A stretch of 64,000 nt of DNA from Anisakis pegreffii (GCA_035041965.1 JAPYMA010001197.1:34958-98957), one strand, 5' to 3'. Shown: positions 12,267 to 25,588, numbered from the stretch's first letter. The notes: generated by a model from the sequence alone, not told the origin. Made by a program: numbers and translations.

Positions 12267-15200
12267 CTGTAGGCAATCCGTGAATTGCAATTTCACTCTC
12301 GAATGGAACAAATTATCACTTATATTATCAAATTATCTATATTAAAATTATCATTGGTCATCTCGATCAGATGAAAGCATCGGAATTTGGTGCCCCGGAA
12401 AACACAGATAGCGATGAGTAAGCGAAATGAAATTCGCAGAAGTTAACTTGATTGCCATCGAGTAGTAATAAGGAGAGCGAGTGTTTGTTGTTGTTTTTGC
12501 TTCAAACAAATTCCGAACAGTTGTTATTTGGTTCATTTTCAATTCGGTTCTTAAATAATATCTCAATTTATTGCTTTGGGCTGATGGCAACTGAAGTGCG
12601 CCATAAGCATAACGCTGTGTAAAGTCACACTATGTATTTGTTCAAATTATTTGACTGAATGTTTGTTCGAACAATAAAAAACATCATTCCGTTAAAAAAA
12701 TGAACCACTAGCTCACATCTGCGACTCATTCTTTCTCCACTGAGAGAACTGAATCAATTTTTCTCTAATAATAAAGCAGTTGGTGAGCTCTTACGAGAAT
12801 TAAATCCATCCTGAGCTGATAATGATTTGAAGTTATGCAATCATTTTGGACTTGATTTGAGATTTCATTTCAGCTGGAAAAAAAAAGCGATTAGTAAGAG
12901 AGCGATAATCGAGCATTTTTTCATTGTTAAAGCTTTTCGAAAACTTCCCATCTCGTTCCATTTCATTCCGTTTTGATTAAGCGATCCATCCGTTACGGAT
13001 GAAAATCTGTGTTCTTTTGAACGAGACAGAATTTTAAATAATCAGCTATCATAAACGTTTTTTGTTTGGTTTACTTGAACATGAGCAATGAATGTTAATG
13101 TCATTTTAGTGGTGTTATTGTTGCTATTCGTCTATCGAAGAAACATCTCGGTAATGTTGTGTGCCCCAACAAAACAATTTGATATTCATTAGTCGTGCGT
13201 GCTTGGATCATGCACGAAACTAGTTTTGTGAATGTGGAAGTGTTGTTGACGCATTCGGCCGACTGACTGGCTTGCTTCCCACTTTGTTTGTCTACAAAAA
13301 TTACATTCATTCGGATCTGAAGTTAGTTCTTCTGTAAGCTGCACACCACCAACATCACTTACCTGCTGTATCGTTCATGTGACTTGACTTGGTGCGTTTG
13401 TTGTTGAATGAAGCAATCTCAACATAACATCATGCTTGTTTCTTTAGATTTCAAGCAACTGTTGCTATCGTTGTTGTATATTCAGATATTATGATTTATT
13501 GTGAATTTGAGTTATACCATTACGAACAGTCACCAGGTATATATAAATGTATGCATATTGCTAGAGGAACTCTCAGTTATTCATTCAGTTTCATCGTTTC
13601 AAAGTCTTTCCAGCTGTTGTTGATGTTTATTTTGTGTGGAATTCAATAAGCGAACATATTGCTCGAATAATGTTTACAACATCCTCTTCACTTCGCATAA
13701 ATGTCATCTAGATGCGATTTAGAGAAATTTTATGGCGCAAATCGAGCCACTTTTAACGATTTTGTCGATATGTCCACAAATCCTTTCTGATCGTTTCGAT
13801 GGTAGGCAGAGATGTACGTGAAAGCATGATCTCGTTGAATAGCGATTGTTAGCATTCATAGAGGGAGGGTGAGTGATTAATTAGATGTTTTGAAGCAATT
13901 AAGGGCGATATATTGAAGGAATTAAGAATTTCTTGGAAATTCATCTAACAAGATATTGTCAAACGGACGCTATTGAAGTGTTTCTGTAATTCATCTAAGC
14001 AGATCTTGTAAATTCATGCAACAAGAAATGTTTCTGATGAAATGTTTGCAGTAAATGTTATGATTGTCGATTTTTGAGTAAATTTCGCTTCTATTCGAGT
14101 CTGTGAGTGATCAAAAAGTCAAAATTTGAAATCGACTTCTTCAGTTCAATTTTTAAAGTGTTTATTTCTTGCGGCGTTTTCATTGCACATACTGTTAAGC
14201 TTTATTCGCTCTCAAATTTGACATTTCTCATTAATTGTTCACTCATCCTCAATCATTCTCTTCTTCAATTTCACAAACAAAACCTCGTGATCCTCAGTTC
14301 GTTCCTCAATTTCTCCACAACGTTTGCTTCGGTCGGCTCTACACATCTATTCAATTCAACTCATTTGAAATATGTGCAGCCCGAATGCCGTCACTTGCAG
14401 TGATTTACCATCGGTCTTGTCTTCATTGCGTATTAATTATTTTTTTCATTTTCAATTAAGCCAAATGCTTTCTTCTTAGCATCTGCTCATACATTCTCTT
14501 TTATTTTCTTCCTATCATTCAGTAACAAAACTATCGTTCAGTATACATCCCGCATACACAATTCATTACATGGATGCCAGTGATATAATTTAATGATATC
14601 AACCATGCGCCCACCAATATGAAATTATTAGTGATGATATGCTCTTATTAGACTGATACTCCGAACATACACGCTCTTAACTCTTTGAAACATTCATCTA
14701 ATCAACTCATTTTTGTTATTTCTCGTTTCCGTGCTTATGTTCGTAATTTTTCACGAATCAACAGTATTTTTGTCGAATTTGCGATTTGGAATTATTGAAA
14801 CTACTATAAGAGCGTAACGAAACAGTCGGATAATGGTTTGTTCGTTAGTTGTTAATTGCTTAGTTATATGGCCCATTTGCCATTCTGATTGAACGATTTC
14901 AATTATGTATCGCATTGAGCTATAAACATCAAATTAACAAAAAAAGATGCTCACAATTTCTGTAATCTTTCAGTAGTTTTGATTGATTCAAGTCATTTTC
15001 GTTTTTCGCGAGGTTTTAACTGATTCAGTTCGTTTTAACCGACGAACAAAAAGCAACTTAAAATTGATTTTTGTTTCTTCAAGTTATTTCCTCAAAATGT
15101 TTCCGCGTCAATAATTCAACGAAATTTCAATCGCCTCTCCATTTACTGATTGAGCTGACAACTTCCTATGCCGCAAAGAAACGTTGTTCTAAACTATATT

Positions 15201-15989
15201 GAGTCCAATGAACTTTTGATTTATCATTGAACTGTCGAAGGGAATTGTCCTCCTGCTCTATCAGATTCATTCGGTTTCGATACGGAACCAGAATTTTTGC
15301 AATAGTTTTGAAAACAACCGAGTTGTTGATGTGAAAACAGTAACGCCCGTACAGTAATCTAACGTCAGTGCCAAATGACATTTGATTGTTTAGAGTAAAA
15401 CGTTCCCACTTCTGTCTTCTCCTACACATAATTGCATCAGTCATCAGATGTTTCTCACAGTTACACTCATGTGGTGTTGTGATGCTAATGATGACTGTTC
15501 AGATGAATTAATTAATTAGCTCGTTTTCACTTGACATCTATGAGAAACGTGTTATTACTATTTGATTATTTATGTCTTGATTGTTTGATTGTTTTCGTCT
15601 CATCGGTGGAAATATGATTAATCGTGGCACAATGAAATTGAAAAATTGAGAAATTTTTGAAGTCTTACGGAATTCACCATTCGAATAAAACGAATTTTGG
15701 AAGTGTTATCAGCTGAATGGAAGTGTTATCAGCTGAGCGTACATGTGAGGTGCTTCTTCGTTCAGTTTCATTCGAGTACATTCAAATTCTCTTCGCGAAC
15801 GTGCGATTTTATCTGATTGAAAGTTATTTTGCGATCGTTATCGATACTTGAAAGTGTATTCGCTACTCATACTATCGTATTTGTGTTATGTGTTGTGATA
15901 GAATCGCGTGAAAATTCGGAATGCCAATGGAATTTGTGTTGAGAATTTGGAGTTTCTGATCGAAAAACCTTCAGAAGTGACGAATCATA
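12267..15989. other. Intergenic tract, no gene recognised
   Basis: AT-rich, with short open frames only. A 20-nt unit (GGAAGTGTTATCAGCTGA core) is repeated twice in tandem at 15699-15737. A 92-codon minus-strand frame at 15166-15444 has no recognisable features. Confidence 0.5.
15966..15974 (+). promoter_or_regulatory. Likely trans-splice acceptor of the 15990 gene
   Basis: AACCTTCAG followed by AAG, 16 nt before the ATG. The two paralogues have TTTCTGCAG and TTTCTTCAG followed by AAG at the matching place, just before their ATGs. The conserved CAG/AAG fits SL trans-splicing. Confidence 0.55.
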
Positions 15990-18936
15990 ATGATGAAAAC
16001 CGTCTTCGTTTGCGCACTGATCGTCGCAGCAGCCCACTGTGATGTTGTGGACAACGTGAAGAATGCAGCCGCAGGTGTGGGCGATTTTTTCGGTGATAAA
16101 TTCGGTGATTTCAAATCACTCTTCGCGAACAACGAGGCGGTTTGTTCTCTTTCATTTACGTAAATATTCTTATAACAATAACTATTTTGTGGATGTTATT
16201 CGTATTGCTTTATCATTGATGTCAATGTTGTTCGTATCTTTTTTCAATTTTATTGTTTTCATTATCATTGTTACTGTTATTATTGGAATCATTCATATTC
16301 TTGTCATTATCTTTATCGATATCATTATCATAGTATTATAATCACACTTTCATCATCGTCGTGATCTTCGAAATCAAATCAGAACTGAGGATTGGTGATC
16401 ATGTTCTTCAAGTAGTGTTGATCGATCATATCGATCATAGCCAGTTTCTCTTGTTACATTCAAAAATTCACATTAATAACTTCCTTCAACTTCAGTTTTG
16501 TGCAACATAAGATCTCCACTCGATGTTTTAGAAGATGCAGTAAATTGTGCAGAATGCCGTAAATTTTACTTGTTGTCAGTTGTATTCATTTGCAGAAGCT
16601 ATCCATCCCTAGGGATATATCAGTTTTGGGAGAAAAGATTGAATGGATTCGAAGAAATTCTTCGCAATTGACCATTCGCAGTGAAAAATAAAATTGAACT
16701 GGCTTAAGTAATGAACCTTGATGAAGTGTGTTCACATGTTCCTTAAATTAATAAACCAAAAAACTTATTTGATTTCCTTTGTTTCTCAATTGGACGTACA
16801 CTTTTGAATTTCAACATAGTTCTGAATATATCCTTACATTAATGGGAAGATTCATTTGTGCCTCAGAGAAAAGTGCCTACTTCAACTCATCGAATATTTT
16901 AACTGAAATCTAGTGTAGCCAAGCTAAAATCTACTAAATGATTCAAAATGGTTGACGGAATGAAAGAAAGGTTTGCATTTGTAGCATGTTTACTTGATGT
17001 AATTGTCGGTTTTGTTGTTTGAAGAGAAGGAATTATCGAAAGATTGTTTATGAATTAGGGAATTGGTATCGAAAAAAAGCATTTTAATCTTTTGTTGAGA
17101 TATTTTTAACCGTCTTAGTTGTTTTGAGCATTCGAATCGGAACTTCTATTTCATTCATCATCTATTTTATGTGATTATTCCACTGTAATGATTTATCGCC
17201 TCATCTGTGCTCATCCCAATCAAGTGTTTGCAATCTAACTCAACGAGTTTTCGGATACAATTATGAACATTTAATCTAAATTCAATTTCCCACTCCAACA
17301 GATTATTTTGTAGAATCTTTGATCAAAATTTCAATTATAATAACATTCATGGAGTGCACACTGAAGATTCAATGATGCGGTGTGATTATATGCGCCGTAA
17401 TGGTGATACTGTGTTTTTGAGGAACAGTCTAATCCGATAGCGAAAATTATTCGCTCTGATAATTGGAAAGTATAACAGAAATGATTTTAATGGAAAAATT
17501 TTACTGTGGTTTCAAGCAATTTGCTTTTTGTTGAGTCATTTTCTGACATTTTTGATGATGATGATTATAATTGTTGTTGTCCTTGAGCCGTTGGTTTGAT
17601 TGCGGGTCTATCATTTTTTGTCCTCATAATGAGTCTGTCTTATTTCTCAACAACATTGAAATTGTTCTTTCTTTACTGTTCTGTTTTCAAAAAGCACTTT
17701 TCAGAATCATTCTCATTATAATTATCGTTTGCTATTTTTAGTTTCAGTTTTTTTTCTCATTTCGTTTTCACTCCTTTATACGTCCTTTTTGATGAACATG
17801 TGACAATACATGTTTCTACATTTTTTTTCACTATTTCACATCGGTATGTCGGATCATCCGTCCTTGATTTGTAAAAGCAAAAAAAGGTGTTTCTCATAGC
17901 TAATTGTAAGATGAGTTCAGTGAATTGAGTAGGACAGGCAAGGAAGGATTCATGATAGAGTAAGGAAACTTGCAATGTGTAACTTTGCAAAGATTCGCTA
18001 TGACGTCTTTCACATTCAAATTTGTTAAATGAATCAAACTTAGGATCTGGAGAAGAATGTGCAGAGTGTGAAAGGTCTGTTGACGACTATCGCTAGCAAA
18101 GCATCGGTTCTGAAACCACTCGCAAATGATGCTCAAAAGGCGGCATTGAGTAAAGTCGGTGAAATGACCAGTCAAGTGGACAACTTCCAAAATAAGGTTA
18201 ATTTTAGATCATTTTTAAAATCTGAAATAATCCTTAGTCAATCAGTTCAGTTAAATAATCGCTCGTTTAATCGATATCACTCATTGATTACATAAAGTTC
18301 ATAAAGATGCTCTCTTTGGTTGTGTTTGAACGAGTGCTGCGACTGTTATCATTAAGGATACTTCTGCTCATATCCTCTTCGTCAAAAGAATAACCTCACC
18401 AAACAGATTAAATAGTATCGAACAAAGCAATAAACTGAAACAATATCAGTAATACGTATTTTAAAGAGCAGCACCATAAAAATGGCAAAAATAATGGAAT
18501 TCGTTATGATATCGTATTAGTTTCGTTTCAGAGGACAAGTAATGAAAATATTTATTCATGTGACTGAGTTAATTGTTAAAAGATAACAATTCAAACAATT
18601 CACCTTCAGTTAACAAAACTATTGTTCAAAAAAGCATTGTTCATAAACTTCAACTTACTATTAATAATGCACTCAAAAATTTATCGAACAGTTTGTTCGA
18701 ATGAAGAAGCAAAATATTTCTAATTCGTTTTCGTTTGTTCTCAGATGAAAACAGATGCTGGTCAAACGTTCGAGGAGAAGAAAAGCGAATGGGCGAAACT
18801 CGTTCAAAAGCTTTTCCAAGCCGAAGGTCTGTCGAAGCTGATCGAACTCGTCAAATCCACCGGAAATGGTGTTTCACCGATGCTCGCCACAACGCTTTCG
18901 TTCATTGTTCCACTTGTACTTGTATTCCGATACTGA
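15990..18936 (+). CDS. Small secreted protein with hydrophobic C-terminus (family member A)
   Basis: Exons 15990-16139, 18044-18196 and 18745-18936 give 50+51+63 = 164 residues, with both introns in phase 0. Residues 1-17 (MMKTVFVCALIVAAAHC) look like a signal peptide with cleavage near AHC/D. The middle is polar and helix-prone (SKVGEMTSQVDNFQNK, TFEEKKSEWAKLVQKLF) with no cysteine. The end has a small-residue stretch (STGNG) followed by a hydrophobic tail (LATTLSFIVPLVLVFRY), the layout of a GPI-anchor signal. I infer a small secreted or surface-anchored protein. It resembles small helical secreted nematode antigens in general style only; I do not recognise the family. It is the likely older paralogue of the genes at 21743 and 26080: exon 2 has exactly the same length and the intron phases match. 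An AATAAA lies near 19100. Confidence 0.8.
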
Positions 18937-21267
18937 GCTCTGTATCCAACGAGTTTTGATCAAAAATTCCTGATCAAAAACAATGGAGTGTTCAGTTAGG
19001 ATCATGAGTGATTGATTGTTAGTGATTGTGAGCGAGATTGGAGATGCGAATTCAGGTCGAATTTGAAATTTGAGTTCTTTATCTGATTCAATTTTGGTTC
19101 AAATAAATTTAACCACAAATGGCTGATAGAAATTTTTTGGGTGGATCATCGACGAATTGATTTGGAACTCGAAATATTCTACTAACCGATGAGTTATCAG
19201 ACTAAACAATTCGGTGAATATGATCCAACATTTATGGGTATCTGAATGTCATAATCGGATCGGATAGTATTGCCTTTCATAAAGAAACTATTCTTTTTTG
19301 GGGTTAATTTATCTAATTTTGCTATCAATTATTGAATTCTGGCGATACTCTGTCCACAACTCTCCGAAGTTTTCCGTTTCATTCATTCGTATTTTCATTC
19401 AGAATTTTTTTTTGATTTCCTCACCACTAAATTTGATTACAAATCAGCAATTGAACCAAACCGTCCATTCGATGACAAATATACTGCGTATCCACTGCTT
19501 TACCTCTTTCTTGTATTGTTGGTATGGCATCAAATTCAATGGGATCCTATTTTATTGTTTATGAATATCTTTTATAAATATGTATATTACCCTTATGAAT
19601 TCTTCCATTATTTTGTTCATTTTCTCGCTTCTATACATAATCCTAAATGTATCGAATTTGCTTTTGCAGTTATCAGTGCACAAGTTTTTTTGGTTTTTTT
19701 TTAATAATTGATTTTTTAAAAGAATTTTCAGTTCATATCGTTTTTACGAATGTATTTTCTTTGTATTTTCAAATATTTTAGGTTGAAGTATTGTATTATT
19801 TTCATAATGATTTTATATTATATTTTTGATAAGGTTTTTTTTTTGAATTTTTCAAATAATTTTCTTTATGAGAATTTCTTCACTGGTTGCGATAGTAATG
19901 TGTAACGACGGCAGAATTGTTTATGATTATAACTTTTGAATTAATCATTAATAAATGTTTTTTCGTAAATTTCATGTTTTGTGCTCTCTTACATTGATCA
20001 CTTATGAGGAACATTTTTGTACCACGTTCACTTTTTTTCGCACTTCATTCAAAACAGTTCTGAGAAAACAACCCAAACGAACTCGTGCATTCTGTACCAT
20101 TTGTTCCATTAGCATTCAAGTATCCGGAATTTTTTGAATTAGAAGACGCAATACAATGTTATGATGGCATCAAAAATTGTGGCTCCTTATGACTCTCCTC
20201 CATTTTCCAGACACTCAAAATAATACTTTAATAAAGGCACTCTCTGAAAATTTAGTGGTATAAAGATCAAATGACTGCCTGAACTCAAGGTAGTACCAAG
20301 CGAGAGGTGCACATTTAAAACTGAAACAGGAGGTTACCTATGTTCATTCTTAAAGTTGCCCTAGGAATCGTTTCAATGAAGGATGGGTCAAAATTGACTA
20401 AACAGATAGCCAATTTCTGGCGTTCATTTGACAGGATGTTGAAGATATATGAACAAAATCTGAAAAGAAGCCATTGCAACAAATATTCGACAGTCTTTAG
20501 AGCAGAGCAAACGCAGTGCTGCTCCCTGAATTGATGGAACGATAATATTCGATAATCACAGAAATGCTGATTCATAAACGGACGATAACCAAATACCCGT
20601 TGGCAGTAGAGAATGAATCAGCGAACATGCACTGTACTTATCAAAACTTTGATCAGCTTAATCGTTTGCAGTTAAAATCATTGAAGTGAAATCATGCCAT
20701 CTCGTTGTTTGAATTACATTCACATGATTCATGTTCTCTTGCTGAATCACATGTGATTTATGCTAATGTGACAGTTGAACAGCTATGAAATCGTCGTGCT
20801 TCAATCGTATTCATCTGATTCAAGCAGTCATGTTCATTGAATCACGTTCATGTGGTTCAAGCAAGGCGATTTGATAACTGCTCAAATTTTAAACTGATTT
20901 TTCATTTATTCGGAAATCAATATTTTTGCTGTCGTCTTCAATCGAAACTATTGATTTCAAAGCAATTAAATGTTCACTAATTTGCAATAAAACACATCAG
21001 CGAATAGGTACCAAATGAAAGTGCGTGTAAGCTTACAAAAACATGCAAATGTGAATGTTGAAGTAGTGATATTTGACAGGCATTAGGACCTTATAAAATA
21101 TAGTGCAGCGCAAGAATTTCAAAACATTCTACAAAATAAAATATCACGTTGTTGTAAATAAAATTTGAATCGAAACTGCACTGGATTGGTACTGGATTGG
21201 CCAGGCTATCGAACGTTTGTAACGTTGCTGGCCACAATGCTCGCGTTTCGGTTCGCAAAATCGAAAA
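18937..21267. other. Intergenic tract between family members A and B
   Basis: AT-rich, T-rich from about 19300 to 19980, with no supported gene. Repeated ATTCA/ATGATTCA words lie at 20640-20860. At 21191-21249 is a 59-bp segment also found in an hcf-1 intron at 31291-31351. Confidence 0.55.
21191..21249 (+). repeat. Dispersed repeat shared with an hcf-1 intron, copy 1
   Basis: Starts ACTGGATTGG and ends CACAATGCTCGCGTTT. It is about 90% identical to 31291-31351 apart from a small indel, in the same orientation. Confidence 0.8.
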
Positions 21268-21356
21268 TGCATAATTTGGATTTATGCTATAGCTCAACTA
21301 TTTTGTCATATTTCTGTGATAATGCAATATATGCAAATTTATTCGCAAGAAGTTGT

Positions 21357-21364
21357 TATAAAAG
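21357..21364 (+). promoter_or_regulatory. TATA-like element upstream of family member B
   Basis: TATAAAAG, about 370 nt upstream of the likely trans-splice acceptor. It is conserved at 25678-25685 in the other copy, and a GC-richer stretch follows it. A promoter role is inferred. Confidence 0.35.
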
Positions 21365-21725
21365 AGACGTGTTTTTGAGAACAAATATCTTGTGTCGTTA
21401 TCATCCGGCGGTGGGCGTCGAAGGGCTTGCACTCGGCTCCGAGTAAGCTCTTTCGGGAGGTTCATTGAAGATGCAGAGAAGGGTTGGGGCGGTTGCAAGA
21501 ACCGCACTCATTCCTTATTTATAAGTAATTGCTCATTCAGTCCTGTCGAAACATATTTCCTCGAGGGTGTGATTTTAGTCGACTGAAGATGAGATTACGA
21601 ATAATTGTGAATGCCCACATCAGTATTACGTACATTTCCTTGCTGTGCAATCATTATCATCTTATCTGTGCGACCAATTGGGATGAACGTTCATAAAAAA
21701 TTCGATTAGGGTTTCTGATAAAACG

Positions 21726-21734
21726 TTTCTGCAG
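21726..21734 (+). promoter_or_regulatory. Likely trans-splice acceptor of family member B
   Basis: TTTCTGCAG directly before AAGCAAAAATG. It lies 8 nt upstream of the start codon, too close for an ordinary 5' UTR intron to be needed. Confidence 0.55.
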
Positions 21735-21742
21735 AAGCAAAA

Positions 21743-23047
21743 ATGTTGAAGATAATCTTCATATGCATACTGATCGTCGCGTCAACTCACTGGGAACTTA
21801 TCGACTCTTCGAAACAGGCAGCCAGTAGCGTTAAATTCGCTGAAAGGCAATCGTTTTATATAAAAAATAAAGCGGTTCGTTTCATTCCGTTTGCACACAC
21901 ATATTTGTTAGTGAATAATTAACACTTTTGATAAATGTTTTGTAATCAATTCATCGTTGTTATCACATTTTATCACTTTCATGAGCATCGTTTCATCATT
22001 GTGGTCACTGTTCTACCTTTATTATTGGTTGATCCTTGTTATAGTATAATTGCTGATAGGAGTTTTGTTACTACTATCAATATTTTCTTTCAGACATTAT
22101 GATCACCATTTCTGTTGTTTTGGTTGTGAGCCTCGAGGAAGGTCGTCGTATCGTTCGATTGTTTAGAATTGATCGACATACATATAGTCACGGATGGATA
22201 ATTCGAGAAATATTTTTGTTTTCTATTGATGAAGATAACGTACAGGACACATGGAAGACCGTGGAAGCTGTGAAAAAGCTTTTAGCGAATCTCACTGCAC
22301 AAGCGCCCGAGTTGGAGAAACGCGTGAATGACAAAGAAAAAGTGGCGTTGGGTAAACTCGACAACATGACTAAACGAGTGGAAGACTTCGAGAACAGAGT
22401 TGTTTATTAAGCATCATTTCTTTTATTCCATTATGCAACACTCAGGCTTAAATATCATTGAGTCTCATTATGACCATTATTTTCATGCCATTGTTTCCCT
22501 ACTAGTCACTGAGTATGCATTCATTGATGATAATTTCAGTAGGCTATACTATATTAATGGTGATAATAACGATGATACGAATCATGAAGTGTGAATATGA
22601 GATGGTTTGTTGAGATTCTAGTGAAACCGACTGCCATCAACTAGCGACGGGTTTGGGGTTTAAAATTTCTCGGGTCTCAATAATCAACTGTTCAGCTTCA
22701 ACTACTGATTAATCAGGAAGGAATTGATCACTATCCTAAAATATTCAAATTTATCAGCGGATCCATTTGTTGGAAAACAAATAATGTTCGCTTTCAATTT
22801 TCAGTTCAATTCCAGTGCCACTCAGAATTCCACTGTAACGTTCGAAAACATGAAAGATGAATGGAATACTCTCATTCTAAAGCTTTTAACAAAGGACGGT
22901 TTATGGACTCTGACGTATCTAATCAAAGCACCTAAACAATTTAAACCGGCTGGCGCAAGTGGCGCTTCATCGTATTTTGCAACAGCACTTCCTCTGATTG
23001 TTCCTCTCGTAATTGTAGTCTCTGATGCAAATAGTAGACTCACCTGA
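21743..23047 (+). CDS. Small secreted protein with hydrophobic C-terminal segment (family member B)
   Basis: Exons 21743-21874, 22246-22398 and 22805-23047 give 44+51+80 = 175 residues, phase-0 introns. It begins MLKIIFICILIVASTHWELI, a signal peptide. Exon 2 matches member A in length and pattern (VKKLLANLTAQAPELEKR; MTKRVEDFENR). Exon 3 has two N-glycosylation sequons (NSS, NST), TFENMKDEWNTLILKLL aligned with A's TFEEKKSEWAKLVQKLF, and a hydrophobic run (ATALPLIVPLVIVV). Unlike A, eight polar residues (SDANSRLT) follow the hydrophobic run, so the GPI signal may be lost or converted to a membrane segment. Intron 1 uses the weak donor GTTCGT; A uses GTTTGT at the same place. Two AATAAA motifs lie near 23222 and 23237. 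The function is unknown. Confidence 0.8.
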
Positions 23048-24081
23048 TGCAGAGATCTTTTAAAGTTAGTGGGATCATGTTGGTTGAGTGTGATATGACT
23101 AGAGATTCGAATGCAGCTCGGGAATGAACATTAATCACTTCGTTGAAATGAGATTAGTTGAGTGATTAACGGAGTTGATTTTGGTTGAATGAAACATTTT
23201 TGAGTGGAGGATCATCAATGAAAATAAAGGATTGAAAATAAAGGTATTCTACCGACTGATATGAGAGATTAGATAGATTTAAAAGCACTATCGATCTGAT
23301 TTGATCTTGTTCGATATGATATTTTTAAGAACCTTTATAACACAAGTGGACTGCATTTATATTAAAATATCATTTCTGATCGGGAGAGTAGCAATTTCAC
23401 CATCTCATTTTATGAAAACACAATTGAATTCACTAATTGCTGCAGTTGATTCGTGAACTCCTAACTTCGAAAATTGTTTGAATTCAATCACTCAGTTCAC
23501 CACGCATCTTCTGAATATCTGTCTGAAGACAATGCATAATGCGTACGTATCACTGTGACTTGATTCATGCACTGAATTTGTGTCTATTTGGAAATTGACT
23601 ACTTATGCTCACAAGTACTTTTCCATATATGTATGCATTAAAATTCGTACTGATTCCGACGAGTTCTTCTGTGTTCCATTATCATTTCCGACGCTTCAAA
23701 TGGACAAATTCATAATCGCTTAACTTTTGCAATTGGTAACGGGTGACTTCTCGTAAACGAATAAACTATTTGATGAAGTTTTCCATTCATATCCATTTCA
23801 ATTTCCTCGCATTTTGAATATTTACATTTGGTGACATTCTGAATCATCGGAGTGACTTCTGATCGTATAGTTCTGTATATTAGAATTCTTTCATGGCGAT
23901 AGTAATTAAGCGACGACGAACTGTTTATGATTATAACTTTCGTAGCGATGGTCAGTAGAAAGTATTTTCACAAAGTTTTATATGTAATTCAAATAGAATG
24001 ATAATCATTTATGGAATAGATTTCTTCCACTGACAGTCTTCATATGTTCCGCGTTCGATAACTGGGGATTTTTAAAAAATC

Positions 24082-24146
24082 AAAGCATTCACCTACAACA
24101 AACAAATACGTTCAAACACAGACCACAACAAAATACCGAAGCATAG
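24082..24146 (+). repeat. Dispersed 63-bp repeat, copy 1
   Basis: Starts AAAGCATTCACCTACAACA and continues through ACACAGACCACAACAAAAT. It is near-identical to 29597-29660 in the same orientation. Confidence 0.85.
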
Positions 24147-24757
24147 AATACGGTCGGAACAAAAGATCAAAGAGAAAACTGATGAAAACTAATAAATAAA
24201 AACACTGAAAACTAATAAAATATCACATTAATGTGAATAAAATTTGAATCAAAAATATGTGTGAATATGTGTGAATAAAACTTGAATTTATACTAAAATA
24301 TTCAATTTGGATTTATATATTTTGTTGCGACTAGACTGTCGCAAAAATATCACAGATTACAAAATCACGTCACTATAATAAATCTACACAAAATATCACA
24401 TCATTACAAAGTACAACACGAAATCATGCACCTAACCAACACCTTATGCCTCTTATCTCATCTTATCTTATCTCAAATCTTCCCTCTACAATCCTTTCAT
24501 AATATTTATATAATATATGTTTAAATTTGCTTGCACCACAATCCTTCATAATATTTGCTTGAATCAATGCTCAAATTCACCTACATTCGTAGCAGTCGGT
24601 TGCTCGACTGATCTCTTCGCAAATTATTATTTCGTTTTACAAATTGTATCTCATTTACCTTTCATTCAATTCCAAATTAGTATTTCACTTGTAACCATTA
24701 GAATGAATATTGTAATCGTGTATACGCGCTATTGTCATTATTTCCATTATAATTCTG

Positions 24758-24779
24758 GGTTTAATTACCCAAGTTTGAG
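24758..24779 (+). ncRNA. Exact 22-nt SL1 spliced-leader sequence (SL RNA gene or SL-derived element)
   Basis: The 22 bases match the nematode SL1 leader exactly (begins GGTTTAATTACCC, ends AAGTTTGAG) and are followed by GT, the position of the leader's splice donor. Known: SL RNAs of about 100 nt donate this leader to mRNAs. Against a normal SL RNA gene: I see no Sm-site-like AATTTTTGG in the next 110 nt and no 5S rRNA gene nearby. A reverse complement of the leader's end lies at 24863-24876. It may be a divergent SL RNA gene, a pseudogene or a retroposed, foldback-containing derivative. Confidence 0.6.
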
Positions 24780-24876
24780 GTGATCCACAACAAAGGCGCG
24801 AGAAAGCAAATCAATTGAAAGTCGCTCAATCAATTCAACAATAATCAAGAGTTGTGAATAAAGATCACCTCAAACT
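24772..24876. repeat. Inverted repeat built on the SL1 3' end
   Basis: AGTTTGAGGTGATC at 24772-24785 is the perfect reverse complement of GATCACCTCAAACT at 24863-24876. Just inside, CACAAC pairs with GTTGTG. A transcript through here could fold so that the leader's donor is base-paired. Confidence 0.9.
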
Positions 24877-25588
24877 CATACTTTGCATTCGTTGCTAATT
24901 GTGTCGTATTCAATCGCAATCAACCGTCAAACGGTCGTGTCGCTGCCAATAACTTCAAGACGTACTCGTCAACCGCAATCAAACGGACGCAACACTTATT
25001 CGTCCACAGTCAATACAAATCCAACCAACCTCATATCCACCCTCACCTTTACTCCTCTTCCTCAGTCCTTGTTCCGTAACAAACCGCTGCCCATTAAGAG
25101 TGCACTCATTGATCAGAATTCAACCGCATCAAGATCGCCTCTCCGGAACTCAAAGAACCTGCGGAACGACAGGAAGCAACCATTACTCGTTCACAGTTGG
25201 TTCATTTATATTTGAATTGCACCAGGCTAATCACAAGACTTCTAGCTGGTTTATCAAGCGTCCTCTCTTCATTCATTACGGTATTCAAAATCACATCAAG
25301 TCGAAGTTCAAAAGTAAAGTCAAAGCCAAACCCGGCTTGGTGCAATTGTCGCAATTGTTTTAATTAATTCCATTTTATTCTTTGTTGTCGATTTTATTAT
25401 TATATCTTTGTCTCTCTTCATTCTAATTCTCATAATTTTGGGGTTATTCACTTTAGTCGTCTGCATACCAACATTCAACATCCAACATTCGTACTATACG
25501 CACAATCTTCTGTATTAACGACTAATAGTTCCAAACACACTATACAAAACAAAGCAAACATTTTTAGTCGTTACATAATTTATACAAT
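24877..25588. other. Intergenic segment between duplication copies, no gene recognised
   Basis: It contains open frames of 110 and 87 codons on the plus strand (24883-25215, 25100-25363), rich in Ser, Asn, Thr and Arg. Neither has recognisable motifs, and they overlap in different frames. Confidence 0.45.

Larger units (their letters stand above)
21268..24000 (+). repeat. Segmental duplication, copy 1 (carries family member B)
   Basis: Matches 25589-28320 at an offset of 4320-4337 bp. By eye the 5' flank is about 94-95% identical, intron 1 about 99%, intron 2 about 96%, and the 3' flank from 23120 to about 24000 shows no difference. Similarity fades by about 24070. Confidence 0.95.

Noticed and set aside
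15166..15444. 92-codon minus-strand open frame (MTDAIMCRRRQKWERF...)
   Set aside because: Length is within chance for this much AT-rich DNA read in six frames; composition matches noncoding flanks and no motif is visible.
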